Below are positions 24,799 to 36,388 of a DNA stretch of 53,702 nucleotides, one piece after another. The notes under the pieces are model-generated. The model was not told the DNA's origin. It did not search any database and saw only the letters and a list, made by a program, of their open reading frames with translations. Numbering within the stretch: the stretch's first letter is position 1; every line of letters begins with the position of its first letter. Made by a program: the position numbers and the translations under genes. The DNA comes from an uncultured Marinomonas sp. (GTDB lineage Bacteria > Pseudomonadota > Gammaproteobacteria > Pseudomonadales > Marinomonadaceae), in NCBI GenBank assembly GCA_947493575.1, contig CANLRQ010000020.1, forward strand, positions 1 through 53,702. Direction: 5' to 3'.

Positions 24799-25341
24799 AT
24801 GATTATTGCCCCCAATATAATTCTAGTAGGCCCGATGGGTGCTGGAAAAACGACTATAGGTCGCTTATTGTCACAATCTCTAGGTAATGAGTTCTATGAC
24901 TCAGATAGAGTAATTGAAGAAAACGCTGGGGCTGACATCCCATGGATTTTTGAAAAAGAAGGCGAAGATGGATTTCGTCGCCGTGAGACACAAGCGCTTT
25001 ATGAACTGACAAATAACATGGATAAACCTATTGTATTAGCAACAGGTGGTGGTGCAATAATGCGTGAAGAGAATCGTACCATTTTGCACGAAGGTGGTTT
25101 AGTCGTGTATTTATATGCAACTGTAAATCAGCAATGGGTACGAACCTCAAAAAGTAATCACCGACCTTTATTACAAACTGGTAATCCAAAAGTGACACTG
25201 AGTAAACTGTTTACAGTCCGTGACCCTCTATATAAAGAGGTTGCACATATTATTGTTGAAACAGATACTCGTCACCCTAAATCAGTAGCTAAAAAAGTAT
25301 GGGATGCCATTAATAAGCATTTGCAAGTGGAGAAAGCCTAA
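24799..25341 (+). CDS. aroK: Shikimate kinase
   Basis: AroK phosphorylates shikimate at the 3-hydroxyl with ATP in aromatic amino-acid synthesis. The 180-residue protein starts with the P-loop [12 protein letters not shown], followed by the shikimate-binding [11 protein letters not shown], the FRRRETQAL arginine region and the ATGGGAI motif. The lid region has SNHRPLL. Length and motifs are normal. The ribosome-binding site is poor (A-rich), as is common for aroK behind the pil operon. It overlaps nothing; aroB begins 4 bp after its stop, so the pair is co-translated. Confidence 0.97.
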   Translation: MIIAPNIILVGPMGAGKTTIGRLLSQSLGNEFYDSDRVIEENAGADIPWIFEKEGEDGFRRRETQALYELTNNMDKPIVLATGGGAIMREENRTILHEGGLVVYLYATVNQQWVRTSKSNHRPLLQTGNPKVTLSKLFTVRDPLYKEVAHIIVETDTRHPKSVAKKVWDAINKHLQVEKA

Positions 25342-25345
25342 TACA

Positions 25346-26437
25346 ATGCGCACATTAAACGTTGATCTTGGAGATCGCAGTTACCCTATTTTTATTGGAG
25401 CAGGTATTCGTAACCAACAGTCCTTGTTTGACGATGCCATTCAAGGGAAGCAGGTTATGGTTGTTACCAATGAAACCATAGCGCCTCTTTATCTTGATGC
25501 TTTGCTTAATATATTAAAAAATGACTATCAGGTTGATACTTGTGTGTTACCAGATGGTGAGCCATTTAAAACTCTTGATACATATCAAATGATTATGACG
25601 CGCCTATTAGAGGCTCGTCATAACCGAACCACAACTATTATTGCTCTTGGTGGCGGTGTTGTTGGCGATATGGCTGGATTTGCTGCGGCTACCTACCAAC
25701 GAGGAGTGCCTTTTATTCAGGTTCCAACAACGTTATTGTCTCAAGTAGACTCTTCCGTAGGCGGGAAAACAGGCGTTAACCACCCTCTAGGTAAAAATAT
25801 GATTGGGGCATTTTATCAGCCTCAAGCTGTCATTATTGATACCGAAACATTGAACACTTTACCACCGCGTGAGTTGTCTGCTGGAATGGCTGAGGTCATT
25901 AAGTACGGGTTGATTTGTGATCGCTCTATGTTTGAGTGGTTAGAAAATAATATGACTGCATTAATGAGTTTAAATGCTGATCTAATTACCGAAGCAATTT
26001 ATTTATCTTGTGTGGCGAAAAGTAAGGTTGTTTCACAAGATGAACGTGAAGGTGGAATTAGAGCGATTCTTAACCTAGGTCATACTTTTGGCCATGCGAT
26101 TGAAACAGAGATGGGCTATGGTGTTTGGTTACATGGTGAAGCTGTAGCTGCCGGTTCTATGTTAGCATTGGATTTGTCTTGGAGAATGGGCAATTTAGAG
26201 AATAGTGACTTAATTCGAAGTGCGGATTTGTTTAAAGCGGCTAGGTTGCCTCTTTTACCTCCTGCTGAAATGACACTGGATTCTTTTGTCGCTCGTATGT
26301 CAGTAGATAAAAAAGTGCTTGATGGTAATCTACGTTTAGTATTATTGAGCGAGTTGGGTCAGGCGATGATCACTTCAGACTTCCCGGTAGAAAGTTTTAA
26401 TGAAACTATTTTAGATGCTTTAGAAGCAGCAATGTAA
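25346..26437 (+). CDS. aroB: 3-dehydroquinate synthase
   Basis: AroB converts DAHP to 3-dehydroquinate with NAD+ and Zn2+. Motifs visible are the NAD-binding [11 protein letters not shown], the active-site block [21 protein letters not shown], and metal/substrate residues in [12 protein letters not shown] and [11 protein letters not shown] chose the ATG at 25346 ([12 protein letters not shown]), giving 363 residues, the usual AroB length; a longer frame upstream overlaps aroK and is not family-like. GGAGA lies 12 bases before this ATG. It forms the conserved aroKB pair followed by the damX-like gene. Confidence 0.97.
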   Translation: MRTLNVDLGDRSYPIFIGAGIRNQQSLFDDAIQGKQVMVVTNETIAPLYLDALLNILKNDYQVDTCVLPDGEPFKTLDTYQMIMTRLLEARHNRTTTIIALGGGVVGDMAGFAAATYQRGVPFIQVPTTLLSQVDSSVGGKTGVNHPLGKNMIGAFYQPQAVIIDTETLNTLPPRELSAGMAEVIKYGLICDRSMFEWLENNMTALMSLNADLITEAIYLSCVAKSKVVSQDEREGGIRAILNLGHTFGHAIETEMGYGVWLHGEAVAAGSMLALDLSWRMGNLENSDLIRSADLFKAARLPLLPPAEMTLDSFVARMSVDKKVLDGNLRLVLLSELGQAMITSDFPVESFNETILDALEAAM

Positions 26438-26503
26438 ATAGGTCTCGAATAATATAAAAGATGCGTTAAGCCGTATCATGTAGCAGGAGAAAAAAAACGG
26501 GCC

Positions 26504-28075
26504 ATGGCCGAACCAAGCTTTCAATTTGATTTGGAAAGTGCATTGGATCAGCAACCACCAGGAATGCTGAGGGATCCGTTTGGCTCGAATAATGCCTCCT
26601 ATTTTACGACAGAAGTGCGTAATCAACAGCTTGCAATGTTGGAGCACTTAAGTCGTTATAGCTCTATGTTACTAGTGGTCGAAGGTGAGCAGGGCAGTGG
26701 AAAAACCTCTTTTATGAAAGAGTTTTCCACCCATCAAGCTGAAGATGCAGTCATTAGTCATGTTCATGGCTCGATGCTGATGACAGCGGGACAATTATTA
26801 AACTCGATTTATGAAGGGTTTGGCAGCGAAATAGAACACCTAAGCCCTGATTCAACCTTTGGGCCTCTTTTGTCTTTTGCCGCAGAGCAAGAACAGTCTG
26901 GCCAAGTGGCCTTGATTATTATTGATAATGCACAAGAACTAAACACGGACGCTGTTGTGATGCTGTTAGATATGATGTCTATGTCGAGTGAGCATCAAGC
27001 AACGCCTCATGTTTTGGTGTTTAGTGAATACCCCTTACAGAGAAATCTAGATGCATTTCAAAAAAATCGTTTTGAGCAGTTAAGCCATCAACAAACCTTG
27101 AACCCCTTTACATTAGAAGAAACCAAAGCTTATTTGCTGCATCGAATTCGCAGTATTAGTGGCGAAATTAATTTACCTTTTAGTGATAAGCAGGTTAAGG
27201 CGATTTTTAAAGAATCGAAGGGTTTTCCTGGTCGTATTAATACTGCCGCCCAAGGGCAAATGAGTAATGGCAATGATAATGGAGCCAGTAAGTCTGCATT
27301 TAAATTGAATATTGCTCAGGGTTTTCCTGCTGTTCATATGGCACTTTTATCTATTGTTATGCTGGGGATATTAGTCGCTGTGATTTTTAGTGATTCTGAT
27401 GAAAGTGTGGAAACCTCGCCTATTGGTAATGCTATTCCTTTAAGTGGTGAAGGCAATTCTTCTTCGACGTCACCTACCATTGCTCGAATAGAAGAAATGC
27501 AGAAACGTCTAGGCAGTGAAGGTAATCAATTTTCTTTGCCTCCTATTCCAAATGATACACTTACAATAGAAACGCCTATAGTAAGTAACAATCAAGATAG
27601 TCGTTCTCAAAATGGTATTGCAGCAGCGCCTGTTAGGCAGGCCTCAGCTGCACCACTTGCTCCTATTCCGTTATCACCTCAAGTCGTTACAAGCGCACCG
27701 GTAATCCAACAAACCGTGTCGCCAACCTTATCGACCAACTCTGAACCTGAGGTTGAGTCAGCACCTAGTGATCGCTTTGAAAAAACAGCTTGGTGGCTTA
27801 CCCAAAGTCCTAATCGCTATACTTTGCAGCTATTAGGTACTTATAATTTAGCAACCGTCAAAGAGTTTATTCGAGATCAGGGAAGTTTGGATGGTTTTAG
27901 CTATTTCCAAGCATTGCATAATAATCGAGATTGGTTTGTTGTTGTGTATGGCAATTATCGCAATCGAAGTGAAGCTATTGCCGCTGTTGAGACGCTTCCA
28001 CAAGAGTTACAATCTCTAAATCCGTGGGCTCGTAGTGTCCGAGGTGTACAGCAAGATATTAGAAAAGCTCAGTAA
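26504..28075 (+). CDS. DamX-like protein (AAA ATPase domain, membrane segment, SPOR domain)
   Basis: This 523-residue protein follows aroB as damX does in many gammaproteobacteria. The N-terminal half is an AAA/ExeA-type ATPase with Walker A GEQGSGKTS and Walker B VALIIIDNAQEL. One membrane segment (VHMALLSIVMLGILVAVIF, about 280-298) leads to a Pro/Ser/Gln-rich periplasmic linker. The C-terminus is a SPOR domain (about 432-510: NRYTLQLLGTYNLATVKEFIRD .. WFVVVYGNYRNRSEAIAAVE), which binds denuded glycan at division septa. It probably acts in cell division. E. coli DamX lacks a good ATPase signature, so this version is the longer, ancestral-looking form. The ribosome-binding site GGAGA is 13 bases before the ATG. 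Confidence 0.85.
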   Translation: MAEPSFQFDLESALDQQPPGMLRDPFGSNNASYFTTEVRNQQLAMLEHLSRYSSMLLVVEGEQGSGKTSFMKEFSTHQAEDAVISHVHGSMLMTAGQLLNSIYEGFGSEIEHLSPDSTFGPLLSFAAEQEQSGQVALIIIDNAQELNTDAVVMLLDMMSMSSEHQATPHVLVFSEYPLQRNLDAFQKNRFEQLSHQQTLNPFTLEETKAYLLHRIRSISGEINLPFSDKQVKAIFKESKGFPGRINTAAQGQMSNGNDNGASKSAFKLNIAQGFPAVHMALLSIVMLGILVAVIFSDSDESVETSPIGNAIPLSGEGNSSSTSPTIARIEEMQKRLGSEGNQFSLPPIPNDTLTIETPIVSNNQDSRSQNGIAAAPVRQASAAPLAPIPLSPQVVTSAPVIQQTVSPTLSTNSEPEVESAPSDRFEKTAWWLTQSPNRYTLQLLGTYNLATVKEFIRDQGSLDGFSYFQALHNNRDWFVVVYGNYRNRSEAIAAVETLPQELQSLNPWARSVRGVQQDIRKAQ

Positions 28076-28431
28076 ATAATCTGACATTAGTGTTTTTTAC
28101 ATGTATTTCGTTAAAAATGAAAAAATAGTAAAAAAAACCGTATTTATTATAAAAAGCAGATTCATCAGTGGAATTTCCTGCTAAGAAAAAATCCTACCAT
28201 AGATAATGCTCTTATTCGGTTTTATATCGGGTTAAAAAGCAACGCAATCAGTCGTAAATAGTCAAAAGTGCGATTTCTCTAATTTGAGCCTTGAAAATTA
28301 TCAAGGTAAGATTGCTTGCAAATTAGTATCGAAAAATCGGTCAGAGTACATATTTATTTTTTTATTGGAAATAACGTGACTGAATAAATTTTCGTTTTTG
28401 TTCTTCTTAGTTATATTTTAGGAGTTGCTGT
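28076..28431. other. gltB leader/intergenic region
   Basis: A 356-bp AT-rich gap between the damX-like gene and gltB, with no coding potential seen. It contains a candidate promoter (28284-28312) whose spacer is an 18-bp palindrome, listed separately. TTAGGAG just before the gltB ATG is the ribosome-binding site. I see no convincing terminator for the damX-like gene. Confidence 0.5.
28284..28312 (+). promoter_or_regulatory. Candidate gltB promoter with palindromic spacer
   Basis: TTGAGC and TAAGAT are 17 bp apart, a sigma70-like arrangement. The inverted repeat CCTTGAAAATTATCAAGG (28289-28306) fills the spacer, the position expected for an operator. Both boxes are only moderate matches to consensus, so this is a hypothesis about gltBD control. 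Confidence 0.35.
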
Positions 28432-31400
28432 ATGAGTACAGGCCTTTATCGTCCTGGTGAATTTAAAGACAACTGTGGTTTTGGTTTGATTGCTCACATG
28501 GAAGGCACAGCCAGTCATCACCTATTAAAAACGGCAATTGAATCACTTACTTGTATGACCCATCGCGGCGGTATTGCTGCAGATGGTAAAACGGGTGATG
28601 GCTGCGGGCTCTTAATTCAAAAGCCAGATGGTTTTTTAAGAAGTGAAGCAATAAAACTGTTTAATCATACCTTCTCAGATCTTTACGGTGCGGGGATGGT
28701 CTTTCTTGATCAGGATGAAACTCTAGCCTCAGAGCAAAGAGACGTCTTAACAGAGAAACTAATAGAGCAAGGTGTCAATGTTGTCGGTTGGCGTGAAGTG
28801 CCCGTTGACCCTGCATGCTTGGGGAGAATTGCTGAAGAGTGCCTACCTCGCATTGAACAGGTGTTTATTGACAGTAACCGAATGGATGCTAGAACGTTTA
28901 CAACATGTTTGTTTGTTGCTCGTCGTAAAACTGAAATAGCATTGTCACACTATGAAAATTTCTATGTTTGTTCTTTGTCTGATAAGGTTTTATCTTACAA
29001 AGGTTTGATGATGCCAGTCGATCTGCCTTCTTTCTATAAAGATTTAGGTAATGAGGAGTTACAGACAGCGATATGTGTCTTCCATCAGCGTTTTTCTACA
29101 AACACTTTACCAAAATGGCCATTGGCTCAACCTTTTAGAATGCTTGCGCATAATGGTGAAATTAACACCATTGAAGGTAACCGGAATTGGGCATTGGCTC
29201 GAGCAAGCAAATTGCTTTCCCCTCTTATTCCTGAAGTTCAAAACCTACAACCATTAGTGAACCTAACTGGTTCAGACTCTTCTTCCATGGATAATATGTT
29301 GGAGTTAATGGTGATGGGGGGTATGGATATCTTCCGTGCTTCACGCTTGATGATACCGCCTGCATGGCAGAATGTTGAAAATATGGACCCAGAGCTACGA
29401 GCTTTTTATGAGTATAACTCTATGCATATGGAGCCATGGGATGGTCCAGCCGGTTTAGTATTATCGGATGGTCGTCATGCAGTATGTATGTTGGATCGTA
29501 ATGGTTTGCGACCAGCTCGTTGGGTTATGACGAAGAACGGTTATCTTACTGTAGCGTCTGAGATTGGAACCTATAATTACCAACCTGAAGATGTAATTGC
29601 AAAAGGTCGTGTTGGGCCTGGTCAAATGTTAGTCGTTGATACTCAAAGCGGCAAGATCATGCATACTCAGGATATAGATAATCGTTTAAAAGTAGCTCAC
29701 CCATACAAAAAATGGCTTAAGCAAGAAGCCATTCGCATTGAATCTTTATTGGTGGAATCTAAACAAGAATTTGAACAGTTCACCTCTGAAGAAATGCTGA
29801 CTTATCAGAAAATGTTCCAAGTGAGCTTTGAAGAACGAGAACAGATTTTCCGCCCTCTAGTAGAAAGTGGTCATGAAGCAGTTGGTTCGATGGGAGATGA
29901 TACTCCTATGGCTGTCATGTCAAGCCAGACTCGTCCAGTTACAGATTACTTCCGTCAAAAGTTTGCTCAGGTAACGAATCCACCAATAGACCCATTGCGT
30001 GAGTCTGTTGTTATGTCGCTTGAAACTTGTATTGGTGTTGAGAGGAATTTATTCGAAGAAACGCCAAAACATGCAAACCGAATTATTTTATCGTCGCCAA
30101 TTTTATCTCCGCGTAAATTCAGTCGTTTATTAGCCTTAGACGATCATCGCTTCCGTTTGGTGCGTTTGAATACAAATTATAATCCTGAAGAAGTGGATCT
30201 AGAACAAGCAATTAAAAACTTGCAAAGAAGTGCAGAAGAGCTGGTTCTTAATGGTGCGGTTATTTTAGTATTAACAGATCGTGATATTGAAAAAGGCTGT
30301 TTACCGATTCCTGCGCCTATGGCAACAGGTGCGGTGCATCATCATTTATCTAAAGTTGGCCTGCGCTGCGATTCTAATATCGTTTGTGATACTGGATTTG
30401 CCCGTGACCCTCATCAATTTGCTGTACTTCTTGGTTTTGGTGCCACAGCAGTTTACCCTTATTTGAGCTATCGATTAATCAATGACATGATCGAAAAAGG
30501 GGAAGTGTTGGGTGATCCAATTGGATGCCATAGTAAGTATCGTAAAGGTATAAACAAAGGCTTGATGAAAATCCTATCTAAAATGGGAATTTCTACCGTT
30601 GCTTCGTATCGTGGAGCACAATTGTTTGAAGCCATAGGTCTTTCTGAGCCTGTTATTGAACTTTGTTTTAAAGGTGTTGCTAGTCGTATTAAAGGTGCTT
30701 GTTTTAAGGACTTCCAACAGGAACAGAGTAAAGTTGCAAACTACGCGTGGAAACTGCGTAAGCCTATTCAGCAAGGCGGGTACTTAAAATATGTACACGA
30801 TGCGGAATACCATGCTTTTAATCCTGACGTGGTAAGAAACCTTCAGAAATCTGTTTCTAGTGGTAAGTTTGAAGATTTCTCTAAATATGCCGATCTTGTT
30901 AATACTCGTCCAGCATCCATGTTGCGAGATTTGTTTGCGATTTCTGACAAAGCAACACCCATTGCTCTAGAGGACGTTGAAGCGGTTACTGCCATTTTAC
31001 CTCGCTTTGATTCCGCTGGTATGTCTTTAGGTGCGTTGTCGCCAGAAGCCCATGAAGCCTTAGCGCAAGCAATGAATGAATTGGGTTGCCGCTCTAACTC
31101 TGGTGAAGGTGGGGAAGATCCTGCTCGCCACGGTACTGAGAAGCGTTCTAAAATCAAACAGATTGCCTCTGGTCGATTTGGTGTTACCCCTGAATACTTA
31201 GTGAATGCAGAAGTTTTGCAAATTAAGGTCGCTCAAGGAGCGAAACCGGGAGAAGGTGGTCAGCTGCCTGGTGGTAAAGTTAATAGTCTGATTGCGCGTT
31301 TACGTTATTCTGTACCGGGCGTAACATTGATTTCACCGCCACCACATCATGATATCTATTCGATTGAAGATTTGGCGCAACTTATTTTTGATTTGAAACA

Positions 31401-32883
31401 AGTAAACCCTGAAGCTTTAGTTTCTGTGAAGCTGGTTTCTGAGCCTGGTGTTGGAACAATTGCTGCCGGTGTTGCTAAAGCGTATGCTGATTTAATCACC
31501 ATTTCAGGATATGACGGTGGTACGGCTGCGTCCCCAATTACATCTATCCGTCACGCTGGTTCTCCATGGGAATTAGGCCTTGCTGAAGCTCAGCAGGCAC
31601 TGCGTGCAAATGACTTGCGTGGAAAAATACGTTTACAAACTGATGGTGGTTTGAAAACTGGCCTTGATGTTGTCAAAGCGGCCATTTTAGGGGCTGAAAG
31701 TTTTGGTTTTGGTACAACTCCTATGATTGCCATGGGATGTAAATTCTTACGTATATGTCACTTAAATAACTGTGCGACGGGTGTTGCGACACAGGATCAA
31801 CATTTACGTGATGACTTTTTCCTTGGTACAGTTGAAATGATTAAAAATTTCTTCTTGTTTATGGCGGAAGATACTCGCGCATGGTTAGCGAAATTAGGTG
31901 TATCTAGCCTTGGTGATTTGATTGGCCGTGTTGATCTATTGACGTTATTACCTGGAGAAACAGGTAAACAAGTTGGTTTGGACCTTTCTCCAATTCTAAA
32001 TAACGATGCCATTCCAGCGGATAAACCTCAGTTTTGTGAAGTGCCTTTTAACCCACCACATGATAAGGGTCTGATGGCATTAAAAATGTGGGATACGGTT
32101 AAAAATGCTGTTGAAGAAAAAGAGGGCGGCGAGTTTGAATTTACAGTAACTAACTGTGATCGCTCAATTGGTGCTCGTTTGTCTGGTGAAATTGCTAAAC
32201 GATATGGTAATCAGGGCATGAGTGATGCGCCAATCACTTTACGTATTAAGGGAACCGCAGGTCAAAGTTTCGGTGTTTGGAACGCTGGCGGTTTGGATAT
32301 GTATCTTGAAGGCGATGCCAATGACTATGTAGGTAAAGGGATGACTGCGGGTAAGTTGGTTATCTTCCCACCGAAAGGGTCAATGTTTAATTCGCGAGAC
32401 AGTGCCATTGTAGGTAATACTTGTTTATATGGTGCAACAGGCGGCAAGTTACTTGCGGCTGGTACGGCAGGAGAGCGATTTGCTGTTCGTAACTCTGGAG
32501 CTCATGCTGTTGTTGAAGGAGCAGGAGATCACTGTTGTGAATATATGACTGGAGGATCTGTCACTATTCTTGGCACAACTGGTTATAACTTTGGTGCTGG
32601 TATGACAGGTGGTTTTGCGTATGTGTTGGATATGGATCGTACCTTTGTAGATAGATATAACCATGAGTTAGTTGAAATCCATCGTATTGGTACTGAAACA
32701 ACAGAAGAATATCGTTCTCATTTACGTAGTGTGATTGAAGAGCATGTAAAAGAGACGAACAGTGAATGGGGGCGTGAACTGTTAGAGAACTTCTACGATT
32801 ACATTGGTAAATTCTGGCTTGTGAAACCAAAAGCGGCAAGCTTGAGTAATTTATTAGCCAATACTCGTCAGCGTCCAGAATAA
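28432..32883 (+). CDS. gltB: Glutamate synthase (NADPH) large subunit
   Basis: The large subunit transfers the amide nitrogen of glutamine to 2-oxoglutarate. The N-terminal class II amidotransferase domain uses Cys15, in [13 protein letters not shown], which becomes the N-terminal residue after propeptide removal. The central domain leads into the FMN-binding synthase domain, with [38 protein letters not shown] and the 3Fe-4S cluster cysteines in [12 protein letters not shown]. The C-terminal beta-helix has GXGXG-type repeats. The length, 1483 residues, is normal. It forms an operon with gltD 103 bp downstream, and its start is supported by TTAGGAG. A palindromic promoter candidate lies upstream. 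Confidence 0.98.
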   Translation: MSTGLYRPGEFKDNCGFGLIAHMEGTASHHLLKTAIESLTCMTHRGGIAADGKTGDGCGLLIQKPDGFLRSEAIKLFNHTFSDLYGAGMVFLDQDETLASEQRDVLTEKLIEQGVNVVGWREVPVDPACLGRIAEECLPRIEQVFIDSNRMDARTFTTCLFVARRKTEIALSHYENFYVCSLSDKVLSYKGLMMPVDLPSFYKDLGNEELQTAICVFHQRFSTNTLPKWPLAQPFRMLAHNGEINTIEGNRNWALARASKLLSPLIPEVQNLQPLVNLTGSDSSSMDNMLELMVMGGMDIFRASRLMIPPAWQNVENMDPELRAFYEYNSMHMEPWDGPAGLVLSDGRHAVCMLDRNGLRPARWVMTKNGYLTVASEIGTYNYQPEDVIAKGRVGPGQMLVVDTQSGKIMHTQDIDNRLKVAHPYKKWLKQEAIRIESLLVESKQEFEQFTSEEMLTYQKMFQVSFEEREQIFRPLVESGHEAVGSMGDDTPMAVMSSQTRPVTDYFRQKFAQVTNPPIDPLRESVVMSLETCIGVERNLFEETPKHANRIILSSPILSPRKFSRLLALDDHRFRLVRLNTNYNPEEVDLEQAIKNLQRSAEELVLNGAVILVLTDRDIEKGCLPIPAPMATGAVHHHLSKVGLRCDSNIVCDTGFARDPHQFAVLLGFGATAVYPYLSYRLINDMIEKGEVLGDPIGCHSKYRKGINKGLMKILSKMGISTVASYRGAQLFEAIGLSEPVIELCFKGVASRIKGACFKDFQQEQSKVANYAWKLRKPIQQGGYLKYVHDAEYHAFNPDVVRNLQKSVSSGKFEDFSKYADLVNTRPASMLRDLFAISDKATPIALEDVEAVTAILPRFDSAGMSLGALSPEAHEALAQAMNELGCRSNSGEGGEDPARHGTEKRSKIKQIASGRFGVTPEYLVNAEVLQIKVAQGAKPGEGGQLPGGKVNSLIARLRYSVPGVTLISPPPHHDIYSIEDLAQLIFDLKQVNPEALVSVKLVSEPGVGTIAAGVAKAYADLITISGYDGGTAASPITSIRHAGSPWELGLAEAQQALRANDLRGKIRLQTDGGLKTGLDVVKAAILGAESFGFGTTPMIAMGCKFLRICHLNNCATGVATQDQHLRDDFFLGTVEMIKNFFLFMAEDTRAWLAKLGVSSLGDLIGRVDLLTLLPGETGKQVGLDLSPILNNDAIPADKPQFCEVPFNPPHDKGLMALKMWDTVKNAVEEKEGGEFEFTVTNCDRSIGARLSGEIAKRYGNQGMSDAPITLRIKGTAGQSFGVWNAGGLDMYLEGDANDYVGKGMTAGKLVIFPPKGSMFNSRDSAIVGNTCLYGATGGKLLAAGTAGERFAVRNSGAHAVVEGAGDHCCEYMTGGSVTILGTTGYNFGAGMTGGFAYVLDMDRTFVDRYNHELVEIHRIGTETTEEYRSHLRSVIEEHVKETNSEWGRELLENFYDYIGKFWLVKPKAASLSNLLANTRQRPE

Positions 32884-32901
32884 GAGACGTTAATTTATTT
32901 G

Positions 32902-32924
32902 CAGGGGGGTTATTGACGCCCCTG
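32902..32924 (+). terminator. Hairpin between gltB and gltD
   Basis: CAGGGG and CCCCTG form a 6-bp stem with an 11-base loop, 19 bp after the gltB stop. No U-tract follows, so it more likely sets relative gltB:gltD expression or is a processing site than a full terminator. Confidence 0.4.
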
Positions 32925-32980
32925 TAACGATTTTATGTTTAGCAAGATGACATTATAGTTTATGTCTTCAGAGGAGTTAG

Positions 32981-34408
<1,428 letters not shown>

Positions 34409-34475
34409 AGTCTAAGCATTTTTATCGCTACTGTATCTTTTTGTTAAAAAATCACAGTCTAATAAAAATATAAAT

Positions 34476-34501
34476 AAAACAGCGACTTAGGTCGTTGTTT
34501 T
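34476..34501 (+). terminator. Rho-independent terminator of gltBD
   Basis: AAAACAGCGAC pairs with GTCGTTGTTTT (one G-U pair), with a TTAG loop. The T-rich arm and the following GTTTT give the expected U-tract. It lies 68 bp after the gltD stop. Confidence 0.75.
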
Positions 34502-34627
34502 GTTTTAGGGAGTGTTATAAAATCGTTTTATAGTGATTTTTAGTTTATTGTAATTAAATGTAATTTATTTTTACCTGAAACCTTGTCAGAGTGTGGATGT
34601 AAGCTTATCCTTTATAACTAATGCTAT

Positions 34628-34711
34628 GAAACCTTTGCACGACGACTACGCTTGCTAATACTTTGTTAAAAACAGACTTATCAATCACTCATAACTTTAT
34701 GCAAAGGTCTC
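34628..34711 (+). repeat. R1 repeat, copy E (84-bp deletion form)
   Basis: It starts GAAACCTTTGCACGACGAC and ends TATGCAAAGGTCTC, keeping CTTGCTAATACTTTGTTAAA but missing the middle. Its right end is 25 bp before the start codon of the Aer-like gene. No target duplication is visible. Confidence 0.75.
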
Positions 34712-34736
34712 GTTTATTTACCCTATGGAGTACATG

Positions 34737-36284
34737 ATGGACTTAGGTAAAGAAGTTACTTTCCCAGATGGCGTTGAATTGGTTTCAACAACCGATTTAG
34801 ATAGTATAGTTACTTATGCAAATAAAGCGTTTTGTGATATCGCTGGGTATTCTGTAGAAGAGCTAGTCGGTAAACCTCATAATCAAGTTCGCCATCCCGA
34901 CATGCCAAAAGAAGCATTTGCTAATATGTGGTCAGACTTAAAAGCAGATCGTTCATGGCGTGGTTTGGTAAAGAACCGTTGTAAGGACGGTAATTTCTAT
35001 TGGGTTGATGCCTATGTTTCTCCTCTTTATGAGAATGGACGAAAAGTAGGGTACCAGTCTGTAAGAAGTAAGCCTACGCGTGAACAAATCACAAAAGCGC
35101 AGTCCTTATATCAAGAAATTAAACAAGGTAAACTAGCTTCTCTGATTAAGCCCAAATCAGTGTTTCGTTCCTACTTTCTCCAATATTTTCTTTTATGTGG
35201 GCTAGCTGATGGGCTTTTATTTGTTTCAGAGCTTGCTTCAATGGAAGTAATTAGCCTGTTTGTGGTTTTTCAATTATTGTCTTTGTCTCTTACCTTACCG
35301 ATTATCAATAGGTTGAAAGCAATACAAAGGAAAAGCCAACAAGTGTGCAGTAATTTGTTAGTACAAAGAGTATTTGCAGATTCTATGGATGAGCTAGGTT
35401 GTGCTGAGTCTTCTATTGGAATGTTACAAGCTCAAAATCGAACTGTAATTGGACGCTTGGATGATTATGCAAATTTAATGTCTGTTTCTGTCGATGATAC
35501 CAAATCTTCTATGGCGGAATCGTATGAAGAAAGTGTGAAAATTCAACAACAGGTAGAGATGGTATCTTCTGCTGTAAGTGAATCTACCAGCGCGACAGAA
35601 GAAATAGCAGGAAGTATTGGCGCAACGTCTGAAGCAAGTAAACAAGCATCGACTTCGGTTAATAGCGGGCTGAGCAATGTTAAGAGAGTGCAGTCTGATA
35701 TTGAGGCGCTGAATGACAATATGACGAAGACGGCCGAGAAAACATTACAGTTGCAAAATAGCACCAATGAGATTGAAAACATTCTTTTAGTCATCAGCCA
35801 AATAGCAGAACAAACGAACCTACTGGCTTTAAATGCTGCTATTGAAGCGGCGAGGGCTGGAGAGCAAGGACGTGGTTTTGCGGTAGTTGCCGATGAAGTA
35901 AGGAATCTTGCAAGTAAAACTCAAGACTCAACGGAAGAAATTCGTACGTCGATTGAACAAGTTCAACTCTCTGTAAAAGAAACTGTGGATAATATTAAGA
36001 GTAATCAACTGAGTCTGTCTGATTTATCTACAGGTGTTAAGAGTAACAGTGATTTATTTAATTCATTACACACTTTAATGACAGAAGTGTCTGATAGGAC
36101 AATTCAAGTAGCCAGTGCGGCGGAAGAGCAATCCAGTGTGTCTGTAGAAATTCAAAATAATATGTTACTCATTCAGGAAAGTGTCGAAATTAATCTCGAA
36201 TCTTCGAAAAATACTCAATCACAATGTGATCAGTTAGATAAATTAGCAAATAATTTAGGCTCTATCGTAACTGCATTCAAATAA
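34737..36284 (+). CDS. aer: Aer-like chemoreceptor (PAS sensor, methyl-accepting domain)
   Basis: This energy/redox taxis receptor has an N-terminal PAS domain (about 10-115), with the FAD-type pattern [21 protein letters not shown] and [14 protein letters not shown]. Two close membrane segments lie at about 147-195. The cytoplasmic signalling domain contains the conserved hairpin tip [35 protein letters not shown]. At about 515 residues it fits Aer (about 506). GGAG lies six bases before the ATG at 34737; upstream ATGs at 34725 and 34734 are possible. R1 copy E ends immediately upstream, so the promoter may be inside the repeat. It is a single-gene unit, ended by the shared terminator at 36324-36366. 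Confidence 0.9.
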   Translation: MDLGKEVTFPDGVELVSTTDLDSIVTYANKAFCDIAGYSVEELVGKPHNQVRHPDMPKEAFANMWSDLKADRSWRGLVKNRCKDGNFYWVDAYVSPLYENGRKVGYQSVRSKPTREQITKAQSLYQEIKQGKLASLIKPKSVFRSYFLQYFLLCGLADGLLFVSELASMEVISLFVVFQLLSLSLTLPIINRLKAIQRKSQQVCSNLLVQRVFADSMDELGCAESSIGMLQAQNRTVIGRLDDYANLMSVSVDDTKSSMAESYEESVKIQQQVEMVSSAVSESTSATEEIAGSIGATSEASKQASTSVNSGLSNVKRVQSDIEALNDNMTKTAEKTLQLQNSTNEIENILLVISQIAEQTNLLALNAAIEAARAGEQGRGFAVVADEVRNLASKTQDSTEEIRTSIEQVQLSVKETVDNIKSNQLSLSDLSTGVKSNSDLFNSLHTLMTEVSDRTIQVASAAEEQSSVSVEIQNNMLLIQESVEINLESSKNTQSQCDQLDKLANNLGSIVTAFK

Positions 36285-36323
36285 AGCGTTTACGATTATC
36301 TAAATCAATACAATTTGAACGTC

Positions 36324-36366
36324 TAAAAAGCCTTGTTTCTCTTGTGGAGATACAAGGCTTTTTTAA
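36324..36366. terminator. Bidirectional terminator between the Aer-like and Kef-like genes
   Basis: AAAAAGCCTTGT pairs with ACAAGGCTTTTTT across a short loop, giving A- and T-tracts on both sides. It lies between two convergent genes and can serve both. Confidence 0.9.
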
Positions 36367-36388
36367 TTGTATTGGTGATCTTCTCTTG

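Larger units (their letters stand above)
34409..34736. other. Intergenic region with gltD terminator and R1 copy E
   Basis: This 328-bp gap contains the gltD terminator (34476-34501) and R1 copy E (34628-34711). A fragment around 34582-34604 (CAGAGTGTGGATGTAAGC) recalls the middle of R2 but has lost its DnaA-type 9-mer. No gene is seen. Confidence 0.55.

Noticed and set aside
34582..34604. Possible further R2 copy (CAGAGTGTGGATGTAAGC)
   Set aside because: Only about 20 bases match the R2 core; the ends are absent and the DnaA-type 9-mer is broken.
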